Assembly: GCF_010731675.1 (NCBI RefSeq)
Contig: NZ_AP022584.1
Span: forward strand, 2,232,001-2,296,000
DNA: 64,000 nt
Source of the DNA: Mycobacterium marseillense
GTDB taxonomy: Bacteria > Actinomycetota > Actinomycetes > Mycobacteriales > Mycobacteriaceae
Reading direction: 5' to 3'
Shown here: piece by piece, positions 51,230 through 62,723 of the stretch
How the letters are laid out: each line of letters opens with the position of its first letter
Numbering within the stretch: position 1 is the first letter of the stretch
Made by a program: the position numbers and the translations under genes
The notes under the pieces: model-generated
The model's database searches: none
What the model was told of the DNA's origin: nothing
Seen by the model: the letters and a program-made list of their open reading frames with translations, nothing else

Positions 51230-51301
51230 CTGGGGTACCAGGACTCGAACCTAGAATGGCTGAACCAGAATCAGCTGTGTTGCCAATTACACCATACCCC
51301 A
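51230..51301 (-). tRNA. tRNA-Gln (anticodon CUG)
   Basis: 72 nt cloverleaf: acceptor TGGGGTA/TACCCCA, anticodon stem GCTGA/TCAGC with loop TTCTGGT and anticodon CTG, and T arm CTAGG-TTCGAGT-CCTGG. CCA not encoded. It lies 73 bp before tRNA-Glu in the direction of transcription. Confidence 0.95.
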
Positions 51302-51383
51302 TTGGCTGCCTAAAACTGCTGGTCAGCGCCGATCGCGGGCCTTTTCAAGCTCTTTGGGGACCGCTGCTGCCAGTCGTTGTCGG

Positions 51384-51414
51384 CTTTGGTAAACCGCAGT
51401 GCAGACTACCAAAG
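51384..51414 (-). terminator. Candidate terminator hairpin after gltX
   Basis: Perfect 8-bp arms CTTTGGTA (51384-51391) and TACCAAAG (51407-51414) around a 15-base loop, between the gltX stop and tRNA-Gln. No T-run is present, so the call is tentative. Confidence 0.35.
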
Positions 51415-51452
51415 TCTCGCGGGGCAGTCCGCACGCGTGGTCGGGGTCTCTC

Positions 51453-52919
51453 CTAACCGATCGCCGCGCGCGCCGCGCGCAGCCGCTGCACGCTGCGGTC
51501 GCGGCCCAGCAGCTCCAGCGACTCGAACAACGGCGGGCTGACCGTCGTCCCGGTGGCGCCCACCCGGATCGGGCCAAACGCCTTGCGCGGTTTGAGGCCC
51601 AGCTCGTCGATGAGCGCCTCCTTGAGGGCGGCCTCGATCCGGGGCGTCGTCCAATCCGCGACGCCATCCAGCGCAACCAGCGCCGCATCGAGCACCGCGG
51701 CCGCGCCCGGACCGAGTTCTTTGTTGGCGGCCCTGGGGTCGATCGCGTACTCGTCGTCGTTGAGGAACTTCAACAGGTCCCAGGCATCACCGAGCACCAC
51801 GATCCGGGTCTGGACCAGGTCGGCGGCCGTGGCGAAGCCGGCGTCGTCGAGCTCGAGGCGATGACCGTGGACGCCGAAAAAATTGCGCAGCCTGGTGGTG
51901 AAGTCCTCGACGGTGAGCATCCGGATGTGCTCCGCGTTGAGCGCGTCGGCCTTCTTCTGGTCGAAGCGGGCCGGATTGGAGTTGACGTCGACGACATCGA
52001 ACGCGGCCACCATCTCATTGAGACTGAATACGTCGTGGTCGTCGGCGATGGCCCAGCCCAGCAACGCCAGATAATTGAGCAGCCCTTCGGGGATGAAGCC
52101 GCGGTCGCGGTGGGCGAACAGGTTCGACTGCGGGTCGCGCTTGGACAGCTTCTTGGTGCCCTCCCCCAATACCGTTGGCAGGTGTGCGAACTGGGGAGTG
52201 CGCTCGGCGACACCGATCCGGATCAGCGCCTGATACAGCGCGAGCTGGCGCGGTGTCGACGGCAGCAGATCCTCGCCGCGCAGCACATGGGTGATCTTCA
52301 TCAGCGCGTCGTCGCACGGGTTGACCAAGGTGTACAACGGATCTCCGTTGGCGCGGGTGAGCGCGAAGTCGGGCACGGACCCGGCCGCGAAGGTGGTGGT
52401 TCCGCGCACCAGGTCGTCCCAGCCGAGGTCGTCATCGGGCATCCGCAGCCGCACCACCGGCTGGCGGCCCTCCGCGAGGAGCGCGGCGCGCTGCGAGTCG
52501 GTCAGCTGCCGGTCGAAATTGTCGTAGCCCAGCTTGGGATTACGGCCCGCGGCGATATGTCGCGCCTCGACCTCCTCCGGCGTCGAGAAGGCGTAGTAGG
52601 CCTCCCCCGCCTCGACCAGCTTGGCCACCACGTCGCGGTAGATCTCGCCGCGCAGAGATTGGCGGTACGGGCCGTACGGGCCGCCCACCTCGGGCCCCTC
52701 ATCCCAGTCCAGGCCGAGCCAGCGCAGCGCGTCCAGCAGCGCCAGATAGCTTTCCTCACTGTCGCGTTGGGCGTCGGTGTCCTCGATGCGAAAGACGAAA
52801 GTGCCCCCGGTGTGTCGGGCGTAGGCCCAGTTGAACAGCGCGGTGCGGACCATGCCGACGTGCGGGGTGCCGGTGGGCGATGGACAGAATCGGACCCTCA
52901 CGGGAGTTGATGCAGTCAC
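51453..52919 (-). CDS. gltX: Glutamyl-tRNA synthetase
   Basis: 488 residues, class I. HIGH-equivalent is [21 protein letters not shown]-equivalent is KKLSKRD near residue 255. Start is GTG 52919 with AAAGGA upstream; it overlaps the stop of the fumarylacetoacetase gene as GTGA. Mycobacteria lack glutaminyl-tRNA synthetase, so this enzyme is expected to be non-discriminating, also charging tRNA-Gln, which is then corrected by GatCAB (not in window). Confidence 0.97.
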   Translation of the reverse strand: MTASTPVRVRFCPSPTGTPHVGMVRTALFNWAYARHTGGTFVFRIEDTDAQRDSEESYLALLDALRWLGLDWDEGPEVGGPYGPYRQSLRGEIYRDVVAKLVEAGEAYYAFSTPEEVEARHIAAGRNPKLGYDNFDRQLTDSQRAALLAEGRQPVVRLRMPDDDLGWDDLVRGTTTFAAGSVPDFALTRANGDPLYTLVNPCDDALMKITHVLRGEDLLPSTPRQLALYQALIRIGVAERTPQFAHLPTVLGEGTKKLSKRDPQSNLFAHRDRGFIPEGLLNYLALLGWAIADDHDVFSLNEMVAAFDVVDVNSNPARFDQKKADALNAEHIRMLTVEDFTTRLRNFFGVHGHRLELDDAGFATAADLVQTRIVVLGDAWDLLKFLNDDEYAIDPRAANKELGPGAAAVLDAALVALDGVADWTTPRIEAALKEALIDELGLKPRKAFGPIRVGATGTTVSPPLFESLELLGRDRSVQRLRAARAAIG

Positions 52920-53722
52920 GATTTTCCTTTGCGGAGCACGGGATTGGTGAGGGTGCCGATGCCCTCGATGGTGATGGAGACGGTGTCGCCGTCCTCGATG
53001 GGCCCGACGCCCGCCGGGGTTCCGGTGAGGATGATGTCGCCGGGCAGCAAGGTCATCACCGCCGAAATCCACTCGACGATGGAGCCGATGTCATGGATCA
53101 GCAGCGACGTGCGGCTGTGTTGTTTGACCTCACCGTTGACTTCGGTGCGCAATTCGAGATCGCCCGGGTCCAGCGGCTTGAGGTCGGTGACGATCCACGG
53201 GCCGACCGGGCAGAAGGTGTCGTGGCCTTTGGCCCTCGTCCATTGGCCGTCGGCTTTTTGTTGATCGCGTGCCGACACGTCGTTGCCGATGGTGTAGCCA
53301 AGGATGTTGTCGGCCGCCTGGGCGGCCGAGACGTCCTTGCAGGGCCGGCCGATGACCACGGCCAGCTCGCCCTCGAAGTGCACCGGTGATGCGTTGGCCG
53401 GCAAGCGAATCGGGACGTTGGGCCCGATGATGGCGGTGTTGGGCTTGAGGAATATCACCGGCTCGGCTGGCGCGGGGCCGGTCATGTCTTTCATCTCGGC
53501 GATGTGATCGGCGTAGTTCTTCCCGACGCAGACCACCTTGCTGGCGAGTATCGGGGCGAGCAGCCGGACGTCGGCCAACGGCCATGTCCGGCCGGTGAAG
53601 TTCGGCGTGCCGAAGGGATGCTCGGCGATCTCGCGCGCGATCATCTCGGCTGGGTCGTCGAGTTCACCTTCGATACTGACGAAGGCGACACCGTCGGGGC
53701 TGGCGATTCGACCAAGGCGCAT
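52916..53722 (-). CDS. Fumarylacetoacetate hydrolase-family protein
   Basis: 268 residues, from ATG 53722 ([11 protein letters not shown]). Metal-binding acidic residues lie in [13 protein letters not shown] and GNDVSARD, with Lys in [13 protein letters not shown]. Corresponds to Rv2993c. Such enzymes hydrolyse or decarboxylate 2-oxo or fumarylpyruvate-type acids from aromatic catabolism. The exact substrate is unclear. GTGA-coupled to gltX. Confidence 0.9.
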   Translation of the reverse strand: MRLGRIASPDGVAFVSIEGELDDPAEMIAREIAEHPFGTPNFTGRTWPLADVRLLAPILASKVVCVGKNYADHIAEMKDMTGPAPAEPVIFLKPNTAIIGPNVPIRLPANASPVHFEGELAVVIGRPCKDVSAAQAADNILGYTIGNDVSARDQQKADGQWTRAKGHDTFCPVGPWIVTDLKPLDPGDLELRTEVNGEVKQHSRTSLLIHDIGSIVEWISAVMTLLPGDIILTGTPAGVGPIEDGDTVSITIEGIGTLTNPVLRKGKS

Positions 53723-53835
53723 TCGGTTGAGCCTAGTGACGGTCGCGAGCGTGGCGTAGCCGGGCGTAGGTGGGCCTCGCGGGTCAGGCGATGACCAGCA
53801 ACGGCGCACGTCCTGCGGCCAAATTTCCCGCTGGT

Positions 53836-55167
53836 ATGCAAGCATGGGGAATGCAGACCGACTCGACCGCTACGCCCGAAATCGGCGCGGGCGCGCGCTG
53901 GTCGATCATGATCGTTTCGCTGCTGGCGACGGCAAGTTCGTTCCTCTTCATCAACGGCGTCGCGTTCTTGATCCCGTCGCTGCGAGTGCGCGGAGTCCGG
54001 TTGGACGAGGCCGCCCTGCTGGCTTCGATGCCCAGCTGGGGCATGGTGGTGACGCTGGTGCTGTGGGGTTATGTGCTGGACCGGGTCGGCGAACGGTTGG
54101 TGATGGCCACAGGTTCGGCCCTCACCGCAGCCGCGGCCTACGCCGCGGCCTCGGCGCATTCGATGGTGCTGATCTCGGTGTATCTGTTTCTCGGCGGCAT
54201 GGCCGCCGCCAGTTGCAATACAGCGGGCGGGCGACTGGTGTCCGCCTGGTTTCCGCCGCACCAACGCGGCCTGGCCATGGGCATCCGCCAGACCGCGCAG
54301 CCCTTGGGAATCGCCTTGGGCGCGATGGTAATTCCCGAGCTGGCCGAACACGGACCGCAGCACGGCCTCAGGTTCACCGCGTTGGCATGCGTGGTCGGGG
54401 CGATCGCGAGCGTCATCGGAATCGTCGACCCGCCGCGCAAACCGCGCGCGAGCGCAACCCATCAAGAACTCGCCAGCCCCTATCGAAAGTCGTGGACGCT
54501 GTGGCGGATTCACGCGGTCGCGGGCCTGATGATGATGCCCCAAACGGTGACGGTGACGTTCATGCTGGTGTGGCTGATCCGAAATCTGCACTGGTCGGTT
54601 GCGGCCGCCGGCGCGTTGGTCACGCTGTCCCAGCTGCTCGGTGCGCTCGGCCGGGTCGCCGTGGGCCGCCTGTCCGATCGGGTCGGCTCACGGATGCGGC
54701 CCGTGCGCTACATCGCGGCGGTCGCGGTGTTGGCGCTTCTCCTGCTGGCGTGGGCCGACTACATGAATTCGCGATGGCAGGCCGGGCTCATGGTCGCCAT
54801 CGCGGTGATCTCCGTGCTCGACAACGGGCTGGAGGCCACGGCCATCACCGAATTCGCCGGTCCGTACTGGAGCGGTCGCGCCCTGGGCATCCAGAACACC
54901 ACCCAGCGAATGATGGCGGCCGCCGGGCCCCCGCTGTTCGGCGCCTTGATCTCGGCCGCGAAATATCCACCGGCGTGGCTGTTGTGCGCGTTGTTCCCGT
55001 TGGCGGCGATGCCGCTGGTGCCGACGCGGTTGCTGCCGCCCGGCTTGGAGGACAGAGCCCGTCGGCAAACCGTCCGTCGCGTTCGGTGGTGGCGGGCCGT
55101 TCGTTCCCACGCATTGCCCAATAAGGCGGAGCGACGTTTGCCGCAACGATCCGGTGAGAACTATTAA
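53836..55167 (+). CDS. MFS transporter (first of a tandem pair)
   Basis: About 443 residues with 12 predicted membrane helices. Motif-A-like loop GYVLDRVGERL follows helix 2, [20 protein letters not shown] near helix 5, and GRLSDRVGSRMRP mid-protein; NTTQRMMAAAGPPLFG lies near the end. ATG 53836 or 53851 may start it; neither has a good Shine-Dalgarno. Corresponds to Rv2994. Paralogous to the next gene. Substrate unknown. Confidence 0.88.
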   Translation: MQAWGMQTDSTATPEIGAGARWSIMIVSLLATASSFLFINGVAFLIPSLRVRGVRLDEAALLASMPSWGMVVTLVLWGYVLDRVGERLVMATGSALTAAAAYAAASAHSMVLISVYLFLGGMAAASCNTAGGRLVSAWFPPHQRGLAMGIRQTAQPLGIALGAMVIPELAEHGPQHGLRFTALACVVGAIASVIGIVDPPRKPRASATHQELASPYRKSWTLWRIHAVAGLMMMPQTVTVTFMLVWLIRNLHWSVAAAGALVTLSQLLGALGRVAVGRLSDRVGSRMRPVRYIAAVAVLALLLLAWADYMNSRWQAGLMVAIAVISVLDNGLEATAITEFAGPYWSGRALGIQNTTQRMMAAAGPPLFGALISAAKYPPAWLLCALFPLAAMPLVPTRLLPPGLEDRARRQTVRRVRWWRAVRSHALPNKAERRLPQRSGENY

Positions 55168-55170
55168 TAG

Positions 55171-56361
55171 GTGCAGCTGACATCGACACGTCGATGGTTG
55201 ATGCTGGGGACGGGACTGATCGCCACGTTGAGCGCGACGGTTTTCATCAACGGCATCGCCTTTCTGATCCCCGCCCTCAACGACGTACGCGGCATCGACC
55301 TGGCCGAAGCGGCGCTGCTCTCAGCGATGCCCAGCTTCGGCATGGTGGTCACGCTGATCGCCTGGGGCTACGTACTCGACATCGTCGGCGAGCGGATCGT
55401 GCTTACGGCGGGCCTGGCGCTGACCGCGGCGGCAGCCCTTGCCGCCGCGGCGGTGCCGGAGTCCATGCTGACCGAGGGGATCGCCCTGTTCGCCGGCGGC
55501 ATGGCTGCGGCGAGCGCCAACACCGCCAGCGGCCGGCTGGTGACGGGCTGGTTTCCCCCGCAGCAGCGCGGCCTGGCGATGGGGATCCGTCAGACCGCGC
55601 AGCCGTTGGGAATCGCGTTGGCCGCCTTGGTACTTCCCGAGCTTGGTGAACGCAGCATCTCGGTAGCGCTGTTGTTCCCCGCGGCGGTGTGCGCGGTGTC
55701 CGCGGTGCTGTGCGCGATCTGGGTGCGCGATCCCGAACGTCCCGACCGGTCGGCCGCCGACAAAACGGAATTGGCCAGCCCGTACCGAGGCACCACGGTG
55801 CTGTGGCGCATTCACTTCGCGTCGGCGCTGCTCATGGTGCCCCAGACCGTGGTCCTGACGTTCATGCTGGTCTGGTTGATGAAAAACCAGCATTGGTCGA
55901 TCGCGACCGCCGGTCTCCTGGTGAGCTTCTCGCAGCTGCTGAGCGCGCTGGGCCGCATCGCCGTCGGCAGATGGTCCGACCACCTGGGATCGCGCATGCG
56001 TCCGATCCGCATCATCGCGGCGGCGGCCGCCGTGGTGATGATCTTGCTGGCGATCGCCGATCATGCGCACTCGGCGATAGCGGTGACGCTGATGGTCGCC
56101 GCGTCGGTGATCACCGTGCTGGACAACGGATTGGCGTTCACCGCCATTCCGGAAGTGGCCGGGCGTTTCTGGAGCGGGCGCGCCATGGGCGCGCAAAACA
56201 CCACCCAGCGGCTCACCGCGGCGGTCGGGCCGCCGGTATTCGGTGAGGTGATCGACGCGACCGGGTACCCGTTGGCCTTCGCGGTGTGCGCGCTGTTTCC
56301 GTTGCTGGCCTTGCCGATGGTGCCCTCGGAGGCGCGCTCGCGCACCGCCGCCCGAGACTAG
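55171..56361 (+). CDS. MFS transporter (second of a tandem pair)
   Basis: 396 residues, paralogue of the preceding gene: shared [47 protein letters not shown] and [16 protein letters not shown]. 12 helices expected. GTG 55171 follows the neighbour's stop after three bases, so it is probably cotranscribed. Its TAG stop shares a CTAG palindrome with the leuB stop on the opposite strand. Confidence 0.88.
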   Translation: MQLTSTRRWLMLGTGLIATLSATVFINGIAFLIPALNDVRGIDLAEAALLSAMPSFGMVVTLIAWGYVLDIVGERIVLTAGLALTAAAALAAAAVPESMLTEGIALFAGGMAAASANTASGRLVTGWFPPQQRGLAMGIRQTAQPLGIALAALVLPELGERSISVALLFPAAVCAVSAVLCAIWVRDPERPDRSAADKTELASPYRGTTVLWRIHFASALLMVPQTVVLTFMLVWLMKNQHWSIATAGLLVSFSQLLSALGRIAVGRWSDHLGSRMRPIRIIAAAAAVVMILLAIADHAHSAIAVTLMVAASVITVLDNGLAFTAIPEVAGRFWSGRAMGAQNTTQRLTAAVGPPVFGEVIDATGYPLAFAVCALFPLLALPMVPSEARSRTAARD

Positions 56362-57368
56362 AGCCCGGCAGCGATCCGTTCGCCGACTTCGGTGGTGGCG
56401 CGCCGTTCGTTCCCCCGCGTTGCCAGGTACTGCTCGACGGCGCGGTCCACCCGCTTGGCGGCGGCGTCCTCGCCGAGATGGGCGAGCAGCAGCGCCACCG
56501 ACATGATGGCCGCGGTCGGATCGGCGATGCCTTGACCGGCGATGTCCGGCGCGCTGCCGTGGACGGGCTCGAACATCGAGGGATTGGTCCGGGTCCCGTC
56601 GATGTTTCCGCTGGCGGCCAAGCCAATTCCGCCACACACCGCCGCCGACAGGTCGGTGATGATGTCGCCGAACAGGTTGTCGGTGACGATCACGTCGAAG
56701 CGACCGGGGTCGGTGACCATGAAGATGGTCGCGGCGTCGATGTGTTGGTACGCCACCTCGACGTCGGGATAGTCCTTGCCGACCTCGGCCACGATGCGCG
56801 ACCACAGCTTGCCGGCGAAGGTCAGCACGTTGGTTTTGTGCACCAGTGTCAAGTGCTTTCGGCGCCGCTGCGCCCGCTCGAACGCGTCGGCCACCACGCG
56901 GCGCACACCGAAGGCCGTGTTCTGGCTGACCTCGGTGGCGACCTCGTTGGGCGTACCGACGCGGATGGCGCCGCCGGTTCCGGTGTAGGGACCTTCCGTT
57001 CCCTCACGCACCACCACGAAGTCGATCTCGGGGTTGCCGGCCAGCGGGCTGTTCACTCCCGGGTACAGCCGGCCGGGCCGCAAGTTGATGTGATGATCCA
57101 GCTCGAAACGCAAGCGCAGCAACAAACCTCGCTCCAGCACGCCGCTGGGCACCGACGGGTCACCGATGGCGCCGAGCAGGATGGCGTCGTGCGCGCGCAG
57201 CTCCTCGACCGCCGAGTCCGGCAACAACTCACCGGTGGCGTGGTAGCGGCGCGCACCCAGGTCGTAGTGGGTCTTCTCCACCCCGGGTAGCACCGCATCC
57301 AGGACCTTGATGGCCTCGGAGACGACCTCCGGCCCGATGCCGTCGCCCTCGATCACCGCGAGTCTCAT
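56358..57368 (-). CDS. leuB: 3-isopropylmalate dehydrogenase
   Basis: 336 residues, beta-decarboxylating dehydrogenase. Substrate residues in [18 protein letters not shown], catalytic Lys/Asp in VHKTNVL and [16 protein letters not shown] motif [14 protein letters not shown]. Oxidises 3-isopropylmalate in leucine synthesis. Lies 73 bp downstream of serA1 on the minus strand, an arrangement shared with M. tuberculosis. Confidence 0.97.
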   Translation of the reverse strand: MRLAVIEGDGIGPEVVSEAIKVLDAVLPGVEKTHYDLGARRYHATGELLPDSAVEELRAHDAILLGAIGDPSVPSGVLERGLLLRLRFELDHHINLRPGRLYPGVNSPLAGNPEIDFVVVREGTEGPYTGTGGAIRVGTPNEVATEVSQNTAFGVRRVVADAFERAQRRRKHLTLVHKTNVLTFAGKLWSRIVAEVGKDYPDVEVAYQHIDAATIFMVTDPGRFDVIVTDNLFGDIITDLSAAVCGGIGLAASGNIDGTRTNPSMFEPVHGSAPDIAGQGIADPTAAIMSVALLLAHLGEDAAAKRVDRAVEQYLATRGNERRATTEVGERIAAGL

Positions 57369-57441
57369 CGGTGCCGCTCTCCCCCGCAGGCGGGGGGTGT
57401 CCCCGCCTCATCGCTCCAATTTTTCTTGTCGCCGGCGCGTC

Positions 57442-59028
57442 TCATGAAAGATCAACCACCTCAAGCTTGTTGGCGCCGACGGACGCACCGATTTCCGCCC
57501 GCACGTCGCCCGGCACGTCCCGGTCCAGGCGCAACAGGATCGTCGCCCCCGGGCCCTCGGCGTCCTCGGAGAGTTGCGCGGCCTGGATATTGACCCCGGC
57601 CGAGCCCAGCAGGGTGCCGATCTTGCCCAGCGCGCCGGGCTGGTCAGCGTAGTTGATCACGAGGTTGATGCCGCGGGCGCGCAGATCGAAGTTGCGGCCG
57701 TTGATCTGGACGATCTTCTCCACCAGCTGCGGCCCGGACAGGGTGCCGGCGACGTTGACCGCGGTGCCGTCGTGCGCGACCGCGCGCACGTCGACCACGC
57801 TGCGGTGGTTCGGGCTTTCCGACGCCGTGCCGATTTCGGCGGTGACGCCGCGCTCCTCGGCCAGCGCCGGCGCGTTGACGAACGTCACCGGCCCCTCGAC
57901 GACGGCCGAGAACAACCCGCGCAGCGCCGAAAGCTTCAGCACCTCAACGTCTTCGGAGGCGAGCTCCCCGCGCACCTGCACCGACACCGACACCGGTGGG
58001 CCGTCGGACAGCGAGGCGGCCAGCAGGCCGAGCTTGCGCACCAGATCCAGCCACGGCGCCACCTCCTCGTTGACCACGCCGCCGCCGACGTTGACGGCGT
58101 CGGGAACGAATTCCCCCGCCAGCGCGAGCTTCACGCTCGCCGCGACGTCGGTGCCGGCCCGGTCCTGGGCCTCCTCGGTGGACGCCCCCAGATGGGGTGT
58201 GACCACCACCTGCGCCAGCTCGAAGAGCGGGCTGTCGGTGCACGGCTCCTTGGAGAACACGTCGAGGCCGGCCGCGCGCACGTGGCCGCTGCGCACCGCG
58301 TCGGCCAGCGCCGCCTCGTCGACCAGGCCGCCACGGGCGGCGTTGACGATGATGACGCCGGGCTTGGTTTTCGCCAGCGCGTCCTTGCCGATCAGTCCGG
58401 CCGTTTCGGGCGTCTTGGGCAGGTGCACCGAGATGAAGTCGGCGCGGCCCAGCAATTCGTCCAGCGTCAACAGCTCGATACCCAGCTGCGCGGCGCGGGC
58501 CGGGGACACGTAGGGGTCATAGGCGATCAGGTGGGTGCCGAAGGCGCTGAGCCGCTGGGCAACCAGCTGCCCGATCCTGCCCAGCCCGACGACGCCGACC
58601 GTCTTGCCGAAGATCTCGGTGCCCGAGAACGACGATCGCTTCCAGGTGTGCTCGTGCAGCGAGGCGTCGGCGGCCGGGATCTGACGGGCCGCGGACAGCA
58701 GCAGCGCCAGCGCGTGCTCGGCGGCGCTGTGGATGTTCGACGTCGGCGCGTTGACCACCAGGACACCGCGCTCGGTGGCGGCGTTGACGTCGACGTTGTC
58801 CAGGCCGACCCCGGCGCGCGCGACGATCTTCAGCTTGGGGGCCGCCGCCAGCACCTCCGCGTCGACGGTGGTGGCCGAACGCACCAGCAGCGCGTCGGCC
58901 TCCGGCACGGCCGCCAGCAGCTTCTCCCGATCGGGCCCGTCCACCCAGCGCACCTCGACCTGGTCGCCCAGGGCCGCGACGGTTGATTCAGCGAGCTTGT
59001 CGGCAATGAGTACAACAGGCAGATTCAC
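57442..59028 (-). CDS. serA1: D-3-phosphoglycerate dehydrogenase
   Basis: 528 residues, first step of serine synthesis. NAD motif [14 protein letters not shown], catalytic Arg in [10 protein letters not shown] and His in [12 protein letters not shown]. The allosteric-substrate-binding domain lies at about residues 320-450 and the C-terminal ACT domain at about 455-528, the long actinobacterial form that is serine-regulated. GTG start at 59028. Confidence 0.97.
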   Translation of the reverse strand: MNLPVVLIADKLAESTVAALGDQVEVRWVDGPDREKLLAAVPEADALLVRSATTVDAEVLAAAPKLKIVARAGVGLDNVDVNAATERGVLVVNAPTSNIHSAAEHALALLLSAARQIPAADASLHEHTWKRSSFSGTEIFGKTVGVVGLGRIGQLVAQRLSAFGTHLIAYDPYVSPARAAQLGIELLTLDELLGRADFISVHLPKTPETAGLIGKDALAKTKPGVIIVNAARGGLVDEAALADAVRSGHVRAAGLDVFSKEPCTDSPLFELAQVVVTPHLGASTEEAQDRAGTDVAASVKLALAGEFVPDAVNVGGGVVNEEVAPWLDLVRKLGLLAASLSDGPPVSVSVQVRGELASEDVEVLKLSALRGLFSAVVEGPVTFVNAPALAEERGVTAEIGTASESPNHRSVVDVRAVAHDGTAVNVAGTLSGPQLVEKIVQINGRNFDLRARGINLVINYADQPGALGKIGTLLGSAGVNIQAAQLSEDAEGPGATILLRLDRDVPGDVRAEIGASVGANKLEVVDLS

Positions 59029-59057
59029 CCGGCCAGCCTATCGGCTGTAATTGACGG

Positions 59058-60485
59058 GTGGACGTCACCATCGTCGGCAGCGGACCCAACGGGTTGACCG
59101 CCGCCGTAATCTGCGCCCGGGCCGGCCTGAAAGTGCAGGTCGTCGAAGCTCAACCGACGTTTGGCGGGGGTGCGCGCACCGCGGCCGACCCGGATTCTGC
59201 GGGAGTCTTGCACGACATCTGCTCGGCGGTGCACCCCTTGGCGTTGGCCTCGCCGTTCTTCGCCGAATTCGATCTGCCCGCGCGCGGTGTGCAGTTGGCG
59301 GTGCCCGAGATCTCGTATGCCAACCCGCTGCCGGGGCGCCCGGCCGCCATCGCGTACCGCGACCTGGACCGCACCTGTGCCGAATTGGAGCGGGGCGCCT
59401 CCTTCCGACGGCTGCTCGGGCCGTTGGTCGAGCGCTCCGACGACGTGGTGGCCCTGCTGCTGGGCGACAAACGGTCGGTGCCGAACTCGGTGCCGTCGGC
59501 GCTGCGGCTCGGGCTGCGGATGCTGGCCCAGGGCACCCCCGCGTGGGGGTCGCTGGCCGGCGAAGACGCCCGCGCCCTGTTCACCGGCGTTGCCGCCCAT
59601 ATCATTTCGCGGATGCCGTCGTTGACGGCGGCCGGTGCCGGGATGATGCTGGCCACCCTCGCCCATTCGGTGGGCTGGCCGATTCCGGTGGGCGGCAGCC
59701 AGGCGATCACCGACGCGCTGATCGCCGACCTGCGCGCGCACGGCGGCGAGCTGATGGCGGGCACGGAGGTCACCGAGCCGCCGGGCGGAGTCGTGGCCTT
59801 CGACACGGCGCCGACCGCGCTGCTGCGGATCTACGGCGACTCCCTCCCGGGCCGTTACGCCAAAGCGTTGCGGCGCTACACGTTTGGCCCAGGCGTCGCC
59901 AAGGTGGACTTTGTTTTGAGCGACGAGATCCCATGGGCGGATCCTCGGCTGCGGCAGGCCCCCACCCTGCATCTCGGCGGCACCCGAGCGCAGATGGCCC
60001 GCGCCGAGGCCGACATCGCCGTTGGCCGGCACGCGCAGTGGCCGATGGTGCTGGCCGCTTCCCCGCACGTCGCCGATCCGACCCGCATCGACGCCGCCGG
60101 ACGCCGCCCGTTCTGGAGCTATGCCCATGTGCCGTCGGGGTCGACCGTCGACCCGACGGAAGCCGTGACCGCGGTGGTCGAGCGGTTCGCGCCCGGCTTC
60201 CGCGACGTCGTGGTCGTGGCGCGCGCGGTGCCCGCCGCGCGGTTGGCCGACCACAACGCCAACTATGTGGGCGGCGACATCGGGATGGGCGGCAATTCGG
60301 CCTGGCGAGCGATCGCGGGCCCGACTCCGCGGCTAAACCCTTGGTGCACACCCATTCCCAAGGTGTACCTGTGTTCGGCGGCCACGCCCCCGGGCGGCGG
60401 CGTCCACGGCATGGCCGGCTACTACGCCGCGCGCACGCTATTGCGCCGCGAATTCGGGCTCGGCGTGCCTAAGCTGGCCCCGTGA
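59058..60485 (+). CDS. FAD-dependent phytoene-dehydrogenase-like oxidoreductase
   Basis: 475 residues. N-terminal Rossmann motif VTIVGSGPNGLTAAVICARAG and VVEAQPTFGGGARTA bind FAD; the C-terminal CSAATPPGGGVHGMAGYYAA is the second FAD contact of the phytoene desaturase superfamily. Corresponds to Rv2997. A TGTAAT -10 about 6 bases before GTG 59058 suggests a leaderless mRNA. Natural substrate unknown. Confidence 0.88.
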   Translation: MDVTIVGSGPNGLTAAVICARAGLKVQVVEAQPTFGGGARTAADPDSAGVLHDICSAVHPLALASPFFAEFDLPARGVQLAVPEISYANPLPGRPAAIAYRDLDRTCAELERGASFRRLLGPLVERSDDVVALLLGDKRSVPNSVPSALRLGLRMLAQGTPAWGSLAGEDARALFTGVAAHIISRMPSLTAAGAGMMLATLAHSVGWPIPVGGSQAITDALIADLRAHGGELMAGTEVTEPPGGVVAFDTAPTALLRIYGDSLPGRYAKALRRYTFGPGVAKVDFVLSDEIPWADPRLRQAPTLHLGGTRAQMARAEADIAVGRHAQWPMVLAASPHVADPTRIDAAGRRPFWSYAHVPSGSTVDPTEAVTAVVERFAPGFRDVVVVARAVPAARLADHNANYVGGDIGMGGNSAWRAIAGPTPRLNPWCTPIPKVYLCSAATPPGGGVHGMAGYYAARTLLRREFGLGVPKLAP

Positions 60486-61084
60486 CGAAACTCGCGATCA
60501 TCTACTACTCGGCCACCGGTCACGGCACCACGATGGCGCAGCGCGTCGCCGCGGCGGCCGAGTCGGCGGGGGCCGACGTGCGCCTGCGCCATGTCGCCGA
60601 AACCCAGGATCCCGCCTCGTTCGCGCACAACCCGGCCTGGACGGCCAACTACGAGGCCACCAAGGACCTTCCGGTGGCGACCGGCGACGACATCGTGTGG
60701 GCCGACGCGGTGATCTTCGGCTCTCCGACGCGGTTCGGTTCTCCGGCAGCGCAATTGCGCGCGTTCCTCGACTCGCTGGGCGGGCTGTGGGCCCAGGGCA
60801 AGCTCTCCGACAAGGTGTATGCGGGCTTCACGTCGTCCAACACCATGCACGGCGGTCAGGAAACCACCCTGCTCTCGCTGTACATCACGCTGATGCATTT
60901 CGGCGGCATCATCGTGCCCCCGGGCTACACGGATCCGTGCAAGTTCGTCGATGGCAACCCGTATGGGGTCAGCCTGGTCACCACGCACGACAACATCACC
61001 GAATTCGACGAGCCCACCGAGAAGGCCCTCGAGCATCTGGCCCGCCGGGTGGTGGAGACGGCGGGCCGCCTCGCGGCGTCCTAA
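60482..61084 (+). CDS. WrbA-type NAD(P)H:quinone oxidoreductase
   Basis: 200 residues of flavodoxin-like fold. FMN phosphate loop IIYYSATGHGTTMAQRVA, GSPTRFGSPAAQLRAFLD and FTSSNTMHGGQETTLLS are WrbA signatures; it reduces quinones by two electrons. GTG 60482 overlaps the previous stop as GTGA. It has no recalled counterpart at this position in M. tuberculosis. Confidence 0.93.
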   Translation: MTKLAIIYYSATGHGTTMAQRVAAAAESAGADVRLRHVAETQDPASFAHNPAWTANYEATKDLPVATGDDIVWADAVIFGSPTRFGSPAAQLRAFLDSLGGLWAQGKLSDKVYAGFTSSNTMHGGQETTLLSLYITLMHFGGIIVPPGYTDPCKFVDGNPYGVSLVTTHDNITEFDEPTEKALEHLARRVVETAGRLAAS

Positions 61085-61089
61085 GCGCC

Positions 61090-61143
61090 GAGCGTGCACT
61101 CACGGCGAAAAAATCGCTGACGATTCGCCCTGGGTGCACGCTC
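61090..61143. terminator. 20-bp imperfect inverted repeat between wrbA-like gene and ilvC
   Basis: Arms 61090-61109 and 61124-61143 match at 18 of 20 positions around a 14-base loop that begins AAAA. It lies between convergent genes, 5 bp after the wrbA-like stop and 9 bp from the ilvC stop, so a bidirectional terminator is likely. Confidence 0.6.
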
Positions 61144-61152
61144 GCGCGGAGG

Positions 61153-62722
<1,570 letters not shown>

Positions 62723-62723
<1 letters not shown>

